A DNA stretch of 64,000 nt from Lasiosphaeria ovina (GCA_033439765.1 JAULSN010000007.1:124001-188000); one strand, 5' to 3'; positions 10,270 to 20,697 are shown, numbered from the stretch's first letter. Notes: generated by a model not told the origin, from the sequence alone. Translations and numbers: made by a program.

Positions 10270-11478
10270 AAAAGATCAGCACCGAATGCCTTATCACTTT
10301 ACTTTCATTGAGACTCACAAGTCAGCTGGTGGCAGAATTGACAGACAGGTAATATGCCTTGGGCAGCTCCGTAGTGATGTTGATTGCTGTTGATAGCGGT
10401 TGACGAGTAGTATGGTATAACTTGATTCTGAGGGCTCGGCCGTGTCGGTGGGGGAATCTGAGTGTTGGAATCACGAGGGTACCGGTACTGGAATCAATGG
10501 GGTGCGCTGCGCGAAGCTGGTGGTTCAAGTGATGGATTTTTTCCTGAGCAGGCGGCCGTAGGCCGATATATATAGCTTGATCTGCGCCACCACAGCCACC
10601 GCGGGCTGAGCCGCAGAGCCTCCTTGACTGACTCCTTATCTTTCCGCAACAAAGACAAACAGCTAAGAGTTAGAGGCTCCCCAGACGCCCATTCTGTAAC
10701 GGTGGGCCGTTACGCCAGCAGACAAAACAGATACCTGTTGCCTGGTACTCTGGCAACAGCAACTATGACCAACCCTACAACACATTCCCACTTTGCCCAT
10801 CCCTCCCCTCCCTTCAGGCAGTTGTACAACCGGCGCTATTCAGGTTTACATTGTTTTTGTCTAATAGGCTGGAAATATATTGCGTGTGCTGCATCGGTGC
10901 TCCCCCACTACTGCTTGTGCTATCTGGTAAGGCGGTTTGATAGGAAGAGGCTGTCACACGGGACACTCGTTCCAGGGTGATTCAACCTAAGAGAAGGCCG
11001 ACCTGACAGAAGGGCGGCAGATCCCCTTGTCACAGAGGCAAATATCAATTTAGGCGTGACTTGGAGCGGTCACCGGTTCGCTGCAGGATCATCTAATACC
11101 GCTGCTGTGCTACAGATGTGCGAGCGAGCGCCTAAAAGGTCGGTTTTGCAGATCGTTATGTAACTAAGGAGGCCTCCCCCTCCTCCCCTCCCCTCCCCTT
11201 TCCCGTTTTCCCCTTCCCATTTCCCGTTTTCCCCTTCCCATAGCGAAAACACGGGGCTTGTTTGTGCGCGCACCAACCCATTAGGCCTGACTGGAAGACA
11301 CGTCATAGAAGAGTGCAAAATATCGCACTGTAGCATCTACTACCTACTCTGCTAGGGACCGATTATAGGGTACGTGCCTTCTTGCAGAACCGAAACTTTA
11401 TCGGCTGCCCCCAAACAAAGTTTCGGTGTGTTGCTATTGAGTACACCTAATCACACATAATCTCGTCCAGACCACCTT
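10270..11478. other. NLR upstream region, no gene supported
   Basis: Contains a frame at 10,624-10,980 + (118 codons, no motif) and a pyrimidine-rich tract at 11,166-11,240. In the tract, a 20-bp segment TTCCCGTTTTCCCCTTCCCA occurs twice in tandem. The tract lies about 240 bp upstream of the NLR start and could act as a CT-rich promoter element; this is inference. No TATA box is obvious. Confidence 0.4.
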
Positions 11479-14400
11479 ATGGCTACGGCCGAGGTCCAGG
11501 ATGAGCTGGCCCAGCTTGCTCTGAGCCGCCTGGAGCGGGACTCTGTTGCCGCTGGCAGTAATTGCTCCTCTAATAGAGGCCCCAATCCCTCCATCTCTGC
11601 ACAGTGAGTCAAGTAAAATGGTGCACCAATTGTGCTCTGATGGCGCACAATATTTCGGACCAGACCGGCCGCTGACCCGGAATCTGCGTCGCCATCTCCA
11701 GCGACTATGGCGACAGTCATCAGGCCAACAGCGGCGATCTCTGCAGCGAGCGCTGGACTGAGGCACTTCGTCGCTGCAAGGAGGGTCTGACAGCGCGTGA
11801 CTACGAGATCGTGGGGCAATTTGACTCGTACGATAAGCTTCTGAGTGGCCTTGACAACCTGCACTTGCCTCAGCAAAGCGGCAGCGCTGCCGCCAGGCCC
11901 GGGGTCTCGAGACTCATATTCCAAGTTCGCGATACCGTGACGCCATTTCGCCATGTTCTGGTCATGTTCGCCATGGTCATGATGCCACAGACTGTGGCAA
12001 CAGGAATCTTCTGGGGCCTCATCTACTTGGTGATCGAGGTGAGTACCTCTAGTGCCTTTGGCTGAAATGAATGTGGAAGAAACCAAAACTAACACCACTC
12101 TGTGAACCGACCAGTCTGCCGCGCGGCAAGATAATGCCGCCAGAAACATTGCAGAGATGCTGTCCAAAATCCGCCGGCAGCTAGCTCTTCTCATCAAATA
12201 CTCATCGACAATCAAGAACAACCCAGAGATCGGTGAGGACGATAAAAGTGAGTTCAAGATTGTATTCATCGAAATCCTAGAAGCGCTCATCTACTTCTGG
12301 AGGGACTGCGTATCGTTCTACGGGAAATTCCCGCCCGGTAAGCTCCCATCTCCATATCGCGCATCTTCAGGTTCGGCCTAGGTGGGTGGTTTGGTTGGCC
12401 ATGTTTCAAATTAAATTGGGGTTTCAGCAATTAATTCACTCTTGCGACGCGTTATTCAGCACGATTCCAACCCAAGGACACGAAGGAGTGGCACAACATG
12501 GAGAAATCATTTGCCAACACCATGAAGGAGATTGACGAAGCCATGGTCCATTTGATATCTTTCCTAGGCCCCACCAACGGGGCACCTGCCTTGCGGATCG
12601 GCTCGGCACAGCAGCATTCCCAAGCCCAAGAGCAACAACAGGAACCCAACGTTTTTCCAATACGCCAACTTCCTGATACGCAAACGGCAATCTTCATTGG
12701 CCGTGCAGATATCTTGGAGGATATGTCGACATACCTCCAACGCCCCCCTCAAAGCAGGGACGATCTCGCGATTTACGCTCTGTGCGGAATGGGAGGCGTT
12801 GGAAAGACGGAGCTTGCACGAGAGTACGCATACAGGCACAAACACGAATTCGACGCTGTATTTTGGGTCGGGGCTGAGCAAGCAGAATCCCTCAGGAACG
12901 CCTTCACCGCCATTGCCGTGGAGCTGCACTTGGAGGGAGCAAAGATTGATGGCGACCCGATTCACAACCTCCGACTGGTTCATCGTTGGTTCAGGGTAAC
13001 AGACCGGAAGTGGCTGGTCATTTTGGACAACGTCGAAAAACACAGCGACGTCGAGAACTACCTACCTCTTGATGCTAGCCGGGGTTCCTTTATTGTCACA
13101 ACCCGCTACGTCGACCAAGCACGGTTCTTCAAGCGCCACCTCAAGGAGGTTTCCAAGCTCACCACCCCGCAAGCGGAGAATCTCTTTCTGAACCTGCTGT
13201 TTCCCCAACAACAACAAGAAAGCTGGAGTGGCCACGACAACGTCACTACGGCGGAGGCCCATCTCGGCGACGAGGATAAAGCGGCAGTTCAATACCTCCT
13301 GAAGGATATGGACGGGCTTGTCTTGGGAATCCACCAAATGGCGACCTTGATCAGGTACCAAGACCTAACTCGCGACATTACCAAGTTCTGCAACCGATAC
13401 AAGAAACACCTGCCGCGGCTACTTAAAAAGCAAGAAGGAATTAAGGGGCACACACTAGCGACGCTCTGGGCCATGACGTTTAAAAGCGTCCGCGCTCGGC
13501 CGGATGCTTGGATAATGTTGGGTGTGTTGTGCTGCGTGCAGCCCGATTCAATACCGAAGGAGCTGTTCTTGCCTGACGACACGGAGATCACCACTGGGCG
13601 GTTGGCGTTTTGTGCAGACGAGTTTGAGTGAGATCACCCCCCCCCCCCCCCCCCCCCCCGCCCAGCCTCCCAGACGGCTGAAATGGTGTCAAGTACTGAC
13701 CTTCTTATGCGAACCAAGTGTTGATGAGGAGATTGACTTCCTGAAGGGGGTAGGCCTCGTGGAAAGGCGAGGGGACAACACGCTGAGTCTTCACAGACTA
13801 GTGCAGGTCGCCTTCCTATTCCTTCTGGAGCGAGACGAGGCCCAAATCATGTTCAACCATGCCTCGACACTTGTCAACTTCTTCTTCCCCAAGCAGATCA
13901 AAGGTCGCCAGTTGTTTGAGCAGCGCAGTGTCTGCCAACGATGGGCCCAGCATGGCCAGACCCTATCCGACCTGTTTGAGAGACTGGGGGCGGTCGGCAT
14001 GCCGCTACAACACACCCCGGCCTTTGTCGAGCTGATGACGAATTGTGCGTGGTATATGCACGAGGTAGGTAACTGGCGCGACACACTTGGGCTTATCAGA
14101 ATTGCGCTCTCGGCCTGCGAGGGCAAGGACGACCTCGCCCGTGCCCACCTCCTCAACACAGCCTCGCAGACACACTTCTACCTCAACGATACGGTCGAGT
14201 GTCGCAAAGCCGTTGCCGAGAGTCGGAGGTTGCGGGAAGAATTGTGTGATCCCAACGACGAGGAGCTAGCCAACACATATCTCAACTACGGAAACCTCGA
14301 GGGTGCCGAGGGGAGGCAGGATGAAGCCATACAATACTTTGAAAAGTCTATATCGATCCGCAAGAACATCAGAGGGGCCGAGGTGATGGTTGGCGTCTGC

Positions 14401-15122
14401 TACCTGACCATAGCGAGAGCGTTATGGAACAAGGTAGAATATGAAGGCTGCGACAAATACCTTGACCTAAGCCAAAGCGTTTTCGAAGAGCACCTTGGAA
14501 AAAGCGCATACAACGTCCTATAGTAAGTGTTTTTGCATAACGTTTGCAACCATGTTTGTTGTTGTTGAACTGACAACCCCCTAGCGTGCATTATCTCCGA
14601 GGAAACCTCCAGCTTTCGCGCGGTGAGCTCAAGGAGGCAAAAGCATCCTACAACGCTTGCCTGGCCAAGCTTCTCGAGGACACACCCTCAGACCCCAAGG
14701 TTTCCACGGTGTACTTCAAAATCGGGACAGCAGATTTCCGTCTGGGAAACCTCCTTGCTGCACTGTCAGTACTCTAACCTCTCCCCCTTTTTTTTTCCAA
14801 CGGGGGCCGTGAATATGTACGCTGATGATGCGTTAGAGAGGCACTCTCCAAAGGACTTGCTATCACCAGGCTGAGGGGAGTAGACGGGCGCGGAGAGGAA
14901 GCACGCATCCTTCGCAGAGAGGCCCAGGTCCTGGAAGTTGCGATGCCGCTTAACGCGGGCTCCCCGTTACTAGAGCTAGCTGATATGGCAGACCCACAGC
15001 TTTTACACGGGACTGCTGACCAGCTGCGACGAAGACTAGAAGGAGACAAGTTCCGGGTTTACCTAACCCAAGAGGAGGAAGAGGCTGCGTTTGACATGCT
15101 TCTTGGGGCATTCGACAGATGA
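11479..15122 (+). CDS. NLR (STAND) protein: fungal N-terminal domain, NB-ARC, TPR-like repeats; seven exons, 1040 aa
   Basis: NLRs of this class are cytosolic NTPase switches for fungal non-self recognition and heterokaryon incompatibility. My exons are 11,479-11,603, 11,702-12,038, 12,115-12,337, 12,460-13,627, 13,719-14,522, 14,585-14,764 and 14,837-15,122. They sum to 3,123 nt, exactly 1,041 codons, with no internal stop. Introns carry GT-AG ends and mostly CTGAC or CTAAC branch sites. Residues about 100-230 resemble the fungal STAND N-terminal DUF7708-like domain (FWGLIYLVIESAAR). The NB-ARC has a P-loop GMGGVGKTE (338-346), Walker B KWLVILDNVE (about 412-421), GSFIVTTR (about 437-444) and GLVLGI in place of GLPLAL. 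Residues about 690-1000 hold TPR-like pairs such as ANTYLNYGNLEGAEGRQDEA. Introns 1 and 6 are least certain; intron 6 uses a GTCAGT donor. It is the best-preserved gene here, although its neighbours are relics. Confidence 0.85.
13637..13659. repeat. C23 homopolymer in NLR intron 4
   Basis: Twenty-three consecutive C within the 91-nt intron 13,628-13,718, about 9 nt after the 5' splice site. Its length is likely to vary by slippage and could affect splicing. Confidence 0.95.
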
Positions 15123-15216
15123 GTTGAATTCGTGTCGTTTATTCAGCTCGAAGTTAACTATGGCCAAAAATGCTTCGGATATAAAAGTGACAAGATTTGC
15201 TGTTGGCTTGCTGGCT

Positions 15217-15372
15217 TGCTGGCTTGCTGTTGGCTTGCGCGGGTCAACTCATCGTGGGCCAACCTGGCATACCAGCCCGTCGTCTACCTGAAGCAGGACA
15301 TTGACTACGCCCAGTACCTCGCGCTCCTGAGCATCGCCGACGCCCTCATGATCACTGCCTGGCATGCAGTTT
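15217..15372 (+). pseudogene. fragment of a trehalose-6-phosphate synthase-like (GT20) protein
   Basis: Begins about 95 bp after the NLR stop. The plus frame reads RVNSSWANLAYQPVVYL, then KQDIDYAQYLALLSIADALM and IT. This is the segment of fungal TPS-complex proteins, mainly the regulatory Tps3/Tsl1-type subunits, of form INSxxSxLxYQPVVFLxQDI-FSQYLALLSxADA, just before the SLRDGMNLT motif. That motif is absent: the frame continues AWHAVFNIPQRQRLEL and becomes unrelated. Upstream is a short CTTGCTGG-type repeat. Only about 50 residues survive of a protein usually 500-900 residues long, so it is a fragment, probably carried in by rearrangement. Confidence 0.6.
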
Positions 15373-16380
15373 TCAACATCCCACAACGTCAGCGGCTCGA
15401 GCTGCAGACTTCCAGTCAGTCCAGTCCTGGGCTAACAACGACTGACTCGACAGCGAGCACGACAAGATCGTTTCAGATATCATCTTCAGTCCAGACCACC
15501 ACTCCATCCCAACGTCCGGGGAAGTACCCAGGCAGGACGCATCGAGTTTGCCGTGCGCCGAAAGAGTCTCCACGCAACGGCATCATATGTATCAGTTAGT
15601 TACCAGCCACCATCCAAGCAGCAGCAGCAGTCCAGTATTGGCTGGGAACCGGTCGAGACTTGTTAGCTTGTCGTTGTCGAATTGCCAGTCCAGCATTTTA
15701 TCGGAAACAGCCCGTGACATGCGCTTGGAGGATCGAAAGACACACAAAAAGAGCCGTCATCGAAAAGCTCGTGAAGTTTCTGTTTCTGGTGTTTTACTAG
15801 GCACCGGGTTTTCTACGGAGAATTTGAGGATATTTCGGACCTTTGTCGGGCGGAGGCTCATGTTTGACCTCCTGTAACGACAGAGACTTGGGCCCTGTCT
15901 TGGAGTTTCAGAGAGCGGATCAGTCCTTTTTGCTTGGCAGCTTTGAGGCATCAGGACAAGACTCTCGGAAAATACTATTGTTAATTTTTGTTTGGCCTGC
16001 TTCAGCGGTGGAGTTGAGACGTTCACAGTCGTCACGGGGGAAGACTTTATTTTCAGGCAGCCCAAGTGCCGCTGGGTCATGTCCCGGGAAAATTCTAGGC
16101 ACGAGAGAGATAGAGAGCGGCGTCTTGTGGGCAGAGTGAAGGAGGCATTGAGGTGGCGGTCGGTGGCAAAAGTGGAAAACGGGTCCCTAGGTGGTGGTGG
16201 TGGTGTGCGAGCTTTGAGGCGGCGCATTACCAGATTCTTCTTCAACTCACTAGTGGATGATACGATGCTTGAAGAAAGTCGTGATAATATCAGATATCAC
16301 TAGTGGGATTATTTGAAGATCATTTGCAAGCAATTAACCCTGAAATGGCTATGAAGGAGGTGAAGAAGGCATGACCTCGT
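15373..16380. other. no gene recognised
   Basis: Several overlapping frames of 100-160 codons on both strands (15,548-15,877 +, 15,757-16,245 -, 15,843-16,139 +). None has a motif or splice sites that build a gene. Confidence 0.45.
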
Positions 16381-16440
16381 GCAACAGACACGAATGGAAA
16401 CTCCTTCGCCCTCCGCCTCCCCCAAAAATATCACATAGTC
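16381..16440 (+). repeat. short dispersed repeat, flank of the Myb/SANT family
   Basis: CAACAGACACGAATGGAAA-CTCCTTCGCCCTCCGCC recurs at 23,768, 26,502-26,570 and 60,688-60,790, where it marks the 3' end of Myb/SANT family copies. This copy is isolated. Confidence 0.6.
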
Positions 16441-16611
16441 GGATGAGGGTCTATGACGACAACTCGAGCGCGTGGCTAACAATTTCGAGCGTAGCGAGCA
16501 ACCCGCCGCAGGCGCCCGGAGGCAAAAAAGAAGGAAAAAAGAAATAAAAATGGCCGTGAGGCCGCGCACGCGCACGCGAGGAGGAAGCTGAGCGCCAGGC
16601 ATTCTCCGTTG

Positions 16612-16760
16612 AATGACGAAGGAAGGAAGGAAGGAAGGAAAAGGAATTTGGGAATTTTTGGAAAACAAGTTGTGCGTGTTGAAGCGAGTGTGCGTGCGCG
16701 CGCGCGAGGGAAGTGGTGGCGTTGGTGGTGCCAGGGTGTTCCGCTTTTGGCATAGTCGCA
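16612..16760 (+). repeat. dispersed repeat shared with 21,098-21,240
   Basis: Both copies run GTTGAATGA, GAAGGAATTTGG, ACAAGTTGTGCG, then GCCAGGGTGTTCCGCTTTTGGC, here as GGGTGTTCCGCTTTTGGC. Same orientation, about 145 bp. This copy has an extra GGAAGGAA array and a CG-rich run. Confidence 0.75.
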
Positions 16761-17329
16761 TCTAGCCAGCCTTGAAGATAAAACATCATCCAAGCAGAGC
16801 AGCAGCTGTCAAGTCTCGGCGGCCGGGCCTGGAAGGCAGTCCAGAGGGCAGTCCGGAGGGGAAGAGAAGACGGTTGAGATGATCTCATCCATGTTAAGGG
16901 GAAAGGGGAAAAGGGGAAGAGGGGGAGGGGATGATATATTAACATTCTTTGTATATTCATGTAGCGCTGAGCAGATCCGGTTGACGAGAGCCTGGTCGAT
17001 GCGCGGACGGTTGCGGGGCTTACCATCTTCTCGAGGAAGGTCGCGTTGCGTTGGCACTTCTGGATCCCACGAGGTGGCGGGGATTGGCTTCTTTCTCGGT
17101 TTGGGTTTGATCATGCCGGCATCGGCTTCGTGCCGGGCTCGGGCAGCAGCAGGAGTCGGCATATTCGAGGTTACGGTTACATAGATAAGACTCTTCATTC
17201 CTAGTAACACGAGCCGAGGGGTGAGACGGAAGCGATCTCATGTTTCAACCCAGGTCTCGCTTGCGTCCAAGGTTGGTGGGCATCCTCAATCGTCGAGCGT
17301 GGCGGTTCTATCACTTTTCCTTTCCAAGG
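16761..17329. other. no gene recognised
   Basis: Overlapping frames on both strands without motifs. Contains GGGGAAAAGGGG-type purine runs near 16,900. Confidence 0.4.
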
Positions 17330-17510
17330 TGTCCGCTACCTTGGGATCACAACAATCAACAGCAGCATCATCACCATCTTCTTCACATTAAGCTCTCCAG
17401 CTAACCACTCCTTTCACACCAAACTAAACTTTTTTACACAAAGTACCAACTCAAACACCAAATCATCAAAATGGCACGTGGGGGGGGGGGGCAAATCCAC
17501 AGGTGTTGTC
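17330..17510 (+). pseudogene. possible 5' end of a histone H3 gene, broken by poly-G
   Basis: From 17,330 the sequence looks like a fungal promoter or 5' leader: a CT- and CA-rich, ATG-free run ending CACCAAATCATCAAA before ATG at 17,471. The ATG is followed by GCACGT (Met-Ala-Arg), twelve G, then CAAATCCACAGGTG. Histone H3 starts MARTKQTARKSTGG, and CGCAAATCCACAGGTGG would be a normal fungal coding of RKSTGG. The G12 run sits exactly where the TKQTA codons should be, and leaves the frame shifted. Downstream, homology stops within a few codons. The match covers only about 8 residues, so this is a suggestion. Confidence 0.4.
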
Positions 17511-18217
17511 GGCTGGGCTGAGGCGAGCTTATATACGAACTAATTAAGGAGGCAGGCACACGTCTGTTATTCGGAAGGTCTCTTTACTACCTCCTGAATC
17601 CTTTAACCTCCATTCGTCTAATTTTTGCGTAGCCGTTGGTTATAGTGTGGTGCCTTGCGCTCCGTTTCCCATTTGCTTCGTTCCCGGGCAACCATCCTCG
17701 TCGCCTCCCCGCCATACCCCTGTCCGTTAGTACTAGCAGCAGCCCCCAGTCCACCGCTCCCTTACCTATCTCTCTCGTGTTTTGACGTGCCACTAGTAGA
17801 CAGACGATAGCCTACACGCACCTAGTTCTCAACTTCCAAGTTGGAGTCAACGACGAGCGTTGCTTTAGGGTCGATAGCGGTGGTTGTTATACATTCCTCG
17901 TACTTATCCAGTACTCTCCTCACCAACCCCCAAGAGATTATCGCACGGTAGCCATCAAGAGGGCAGGCTCTGACAGCTCTATGAGACGTTCGATGAGGCC
18001 AATGGGGAGGGGGAGGGGGCAGCACTTTGTCGTCCCGTTTCTGAAAAATTAAATGCTGCCGCCTTGATAAACGTATCCCCCCCCCCCCCCCCAAGCCATC
18101 GCGATCTACGCAAAAGCGGCTTCGTCATGTTCATCTTTTTGCTACTCCTCCAACATCTTGATTATAGCCTTAGCGCGATATGAAGAAGCTCGCCGTCACC
18201 CATCACCCACCACCGCC
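17511..18217. other. no gene recognised
   Basis: A short minus frame at 17,587-17,793 has no motif. A C16 run lies at 18,077-18,092. Confidence 0.4.
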
Positions 18218-18442
18218 TTAACAAGAAAGCATATCCCCGGGTAGATTGAACTTGTTCTGAGGATTGCGTTGGGCTGACATGGTAAAATCTGCTCCACGAC
18301 TTTTGGTTGGGCAAGCTCGGCACAGCCCTCGCTCACCTATTAATAGCAGCTCATCCAAGAACAACGGCTTACCTTCAGCAACGTCGAAGCAGCTCGCGGA
18401 TTCCGGTGCCTTGATCATCCTGATGAGCTTGTGATCCGTCAT
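18218..18442 (-). CDS. small hypothetical ORF (74 aa)
   Basis: A minus-strand frame beginning MTDHKLIRMIKAPESASCFD. The first 35 codons look protein-like. A GTGAGC donor-like site after LLLIG suggests the reading frame may continue through an intron. It lies divergently from the kinase-like relic at 18,634, with about 190 bp between. Family not recognised. Confidence 0.25.
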   Translation of the reverse strand: MTDHKLIRMIKAPESASCFDVAEGKPLFLDELLLIGERGLCRACPTKSRGADFTMSAQRNPQNKFNLPGDMLSC

Positions 18443-18633
18443 GAGGCGATGAAGTGGAAGGAGGTACTAAAGAGTGCAAATATGTAATTGGGGGAGGGGG
18501 CGGGGTCGCAGAGTTGGGTGGCCCCGAGAAGAAGCTGGTTGATTGTTGTGAAAAATCCAGACAAAGGCCCAGATTCGCGTGCGGGGGGTTTTTTGACTGC
18601 GAGGGAGTCCGTTAGTGTTTTGGATGGCTGGAA

Positions 18634-19010
18634 ATGCCCCGTAAAGCTGTGTTGGGCCTTCTAGACCGCCAAAAACGTCCTGATCTTGACATGATCCCGC
18701 AGCTACACCGTACACATGGCCCAGATGATAGTGAGCGTTGCTTCGCAATCGTTTATGAGTACGTCCCCGAGGGGAGCTTGGATCCTGAGATGGTACAGAG
18801 ACATCTTGACTTCTTCTACTTGGCTAGCTTTGCCTTGGTGCGGTTTAAAGATGACAACTGGCGTGGAAACGCTCTTGTCGACCAGTCCGATCGATCTGAT
18901 CCCTCCTCAGAGCTCGCCTTGGTGGAAGCACCACTACGGAAGAAAGGACGTACGATGGTACTTCGAGGAGCTGCAGGAATGGTCCGCATACGTCAATGGG
19001 ACAGTGGATA
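18634..19010 (+). pseudogene. fragment of a fungal protein-kinase-like family
   Basis: The plus frame reads FAIVYEYVPEGSLDPEMVQR, then HLDFFYLASFALVRFKDDNW and RGNALVDQSD. In many filamentous fungi, a hypothetical family related to protein kinases has the form IVYEFVPEG, then QLDFFWLAGF, then NWRGGVLVDxSDL. A frameshift at about 18,895 moves the continuation (DLIPPQSSPWWKHHYGRKD) to the next plus frame, and a G10 run follows at 19,020. The N-terminal ATP-binding lobe is not found upstream. It is therefore a short broken piece. The kinase relation of the family is from memory. Confidence 0.45.
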
Positions 19011-19955
19011 GATCTACACGGGGGGGGGGCGCATATCGAGGATGGAAATGGAAACTTGAAAGACAAAAGCGTCGATTCACCGCGTCTACCAGATATTACC
19101 CACGGCTAGGCGTGTATTGCCGTGTCCGCGTTATAGATTACTTGTGGCCAGGCTAGCAGGGATCAGGCCGGACCCCGGCCTGATGCCCTCAAGCCGAGGC
19201 ATAAGTGGATATGGGATCCACCGGTCCAGGCCATCATTTCCACATATATATTCCGCTGTGGCCCAGATAGCTAGACTTCCTCCAAGCAATCCAGTCCTTA
19301 CCTTTCCTCCCAACATTACTACTTTCTCGTCTACAAAGATTCGGCGGCTAACTGTCTTGCCCTGTTCGTCCAATTCCACCACGTCATAGTAGGGATGCTG
19401 GCGCTGGAGATCGATGTCAAGCATAACCACCGATGCCCTCGTTAGGAAGTCCTCGGGCTTGCCTTGTCTCTGGGCCCCGTGGTCTGGTCGGTTAAGGGCG
19501 CTCTAGGTTGTTGGCCCTTTTGGAAGGAATCCGCGTGGTTCTGTGTACGAAGAGCTCGTCATTGGAGTCACACCACCACCACGAATCGAAGGCTGGATAA
19601 CTAGGTAGCACAGAGCGTGCACCATAGCCAGTCATAATAGCAAGGTAGAACAATTCTAAACGGATGCTGGGTTTGGGTTCGCCTCCAGTGTTTTCCCATG
19701 GGATCCTCTGGTACTGTACTCAACGTGATACGCTTCCACACCGTCATCATCTGGAGGGGCATATGACGAGCTGTTGAGGGATGTGCTCTGGAGCGCACTT
19801 GACAAGCGAGACAAGTCGGTCTCTGCCGAAGGCATTCGATTGTGGCCTAAGTTAGTAGACAACTCCCGCTGGGGCCGGTCGATCGCCTGTCCCGGGCCGG
19901 TTAACTCGGTAGAGACACTAAACACGACGAGTTCAGCATCCGTGATCAGCCAGCC
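19011..19955. other. no gene recognised
   Basis: A minus frame at 19,131-19,430 (99 codons, with YYDVVELDEQGKTVSRRIF) is protein-like but unassigned. The rest shows nothing. Confidence 0.4.
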
Positions 19956-19959
19956 GTCA

Positions 19960-20293
19960 CGTAAATACACGAGACTCTGGGACTTCCTGACCAAGTCATT
20001 AACTGGTATCCGAATTGGTTTTCCGACCCCGCTGTCTGGGTCCCAACTGCAGACGCCGTGCGGCCAAACGCAGACTTCACTGCACAGATAGTGAGTTGCT
20101 CTCCTCTTCAACCCATTATGCATATGCCCAGGTTGCTTTCGTGCTAACGACTCCCCAAGAATGAAGAGGTAGCGGCAGCGGTGGATGCTATTGAGAAGGC
20201 TGGCGCTCATGTCAAGCGCAATGTCACCCTACGACGTTTCAGCGACGAGGATGAGAAAATGTTCAGAAACCTTGCTTGTAGATCTACCATCTA
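19960..20293 (+). pseudogene. amidase-signature enzyme, middle to back part
   Basis: The plus strand reads YTRLWDFLTKSLTGIRIGF, a one-base frameshift near 20,027, then SDPAVWVPTADAVRPNADF and TAQI. An intron follows at 20,091-20,159 (GTGAGT, GCTAACG branch site, CCCCAAG), then NEEVAAAVDAIEKAGAHVKR and NVTL. Fungal amidases have here: a tryptophan-rich linker, an [IL]RIGV strand, a DPxxW-P segment, then an A-x-x-x-[IL]-E-x-x-G-A helix and V-[KR]-x-V. A TAA ends the frame at 20,293. In family order this segment follows, with only about 15-20 residues missing, the fragment at 7,957-8,345. The two may be halves of one gene or relics of two copies. Confidence 0.6.
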
Positions 20294-20434
20294 AAGAAAA
20301 TAAAAATTGGCCTGGCTGTCCTGACAACCTGTCTCCTTCGAGCTACCGATTATGCCAACGAGTGTGCAAAGTTTGCTGGAGGTCTGGACTACGGCTCCGC
20401 CGAAATGTCGCCAGAAATTGACCCTTGCCTACAA

Positions 20435-20575
20435 AATTGCCTGTTTTCCTTCCCTTACACCCGCCCTTACGTTCGGGATGCCCTCAAACCGACTGCATTC
20501 CTTACACCGGAAATTCGTTCATTTCTACGGCATTCCTTTTGCCCAGAATGCCTACCCTGAATACTAACACCCTGG
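20435..20575 (+). repeat. dispersed repeat shared with 9,258-9,400
   Basis: Same orientation as the first copy. Lies about 140 bp after the amidase back part. Contains TTCATTTCTACGGCATTCC and CAGAATGCCTACCCTGAA. Confidence 0.75.
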
Positions 20576-20697
20576 CTGCCCGTGTAAGCCAGAGACATTC
20601 AACATTCAAATTACTACCGCCCAATGAAGCTATTCGTAAGCAATACAGGACTACGTCTCCTCGACCGGGCCTTTATTAGAGCTTTCTTCTGGGCTTC

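Noticed and set aside
11451..12290. Minus-strand ORF of 279 codons
   Set aside because: Antisense to NLR exons 1-3 and spans their introns. The plus-strand exon model is complete and has recognisable domains.
16451..17210. Set of minus ORFs of 100-190 codons
   Set aside because: Low-complexity composition over CG and GGAA repeats, mutually overlapping, no motif or splice pattern.
7957..20293. Two complete amidase genes
   Set aside because: Neither place holds the missing half: nothing like the back part lies in 8.35-9.25 kb, and nothing like the catalytic part lies in 19.0-19.9 kb.
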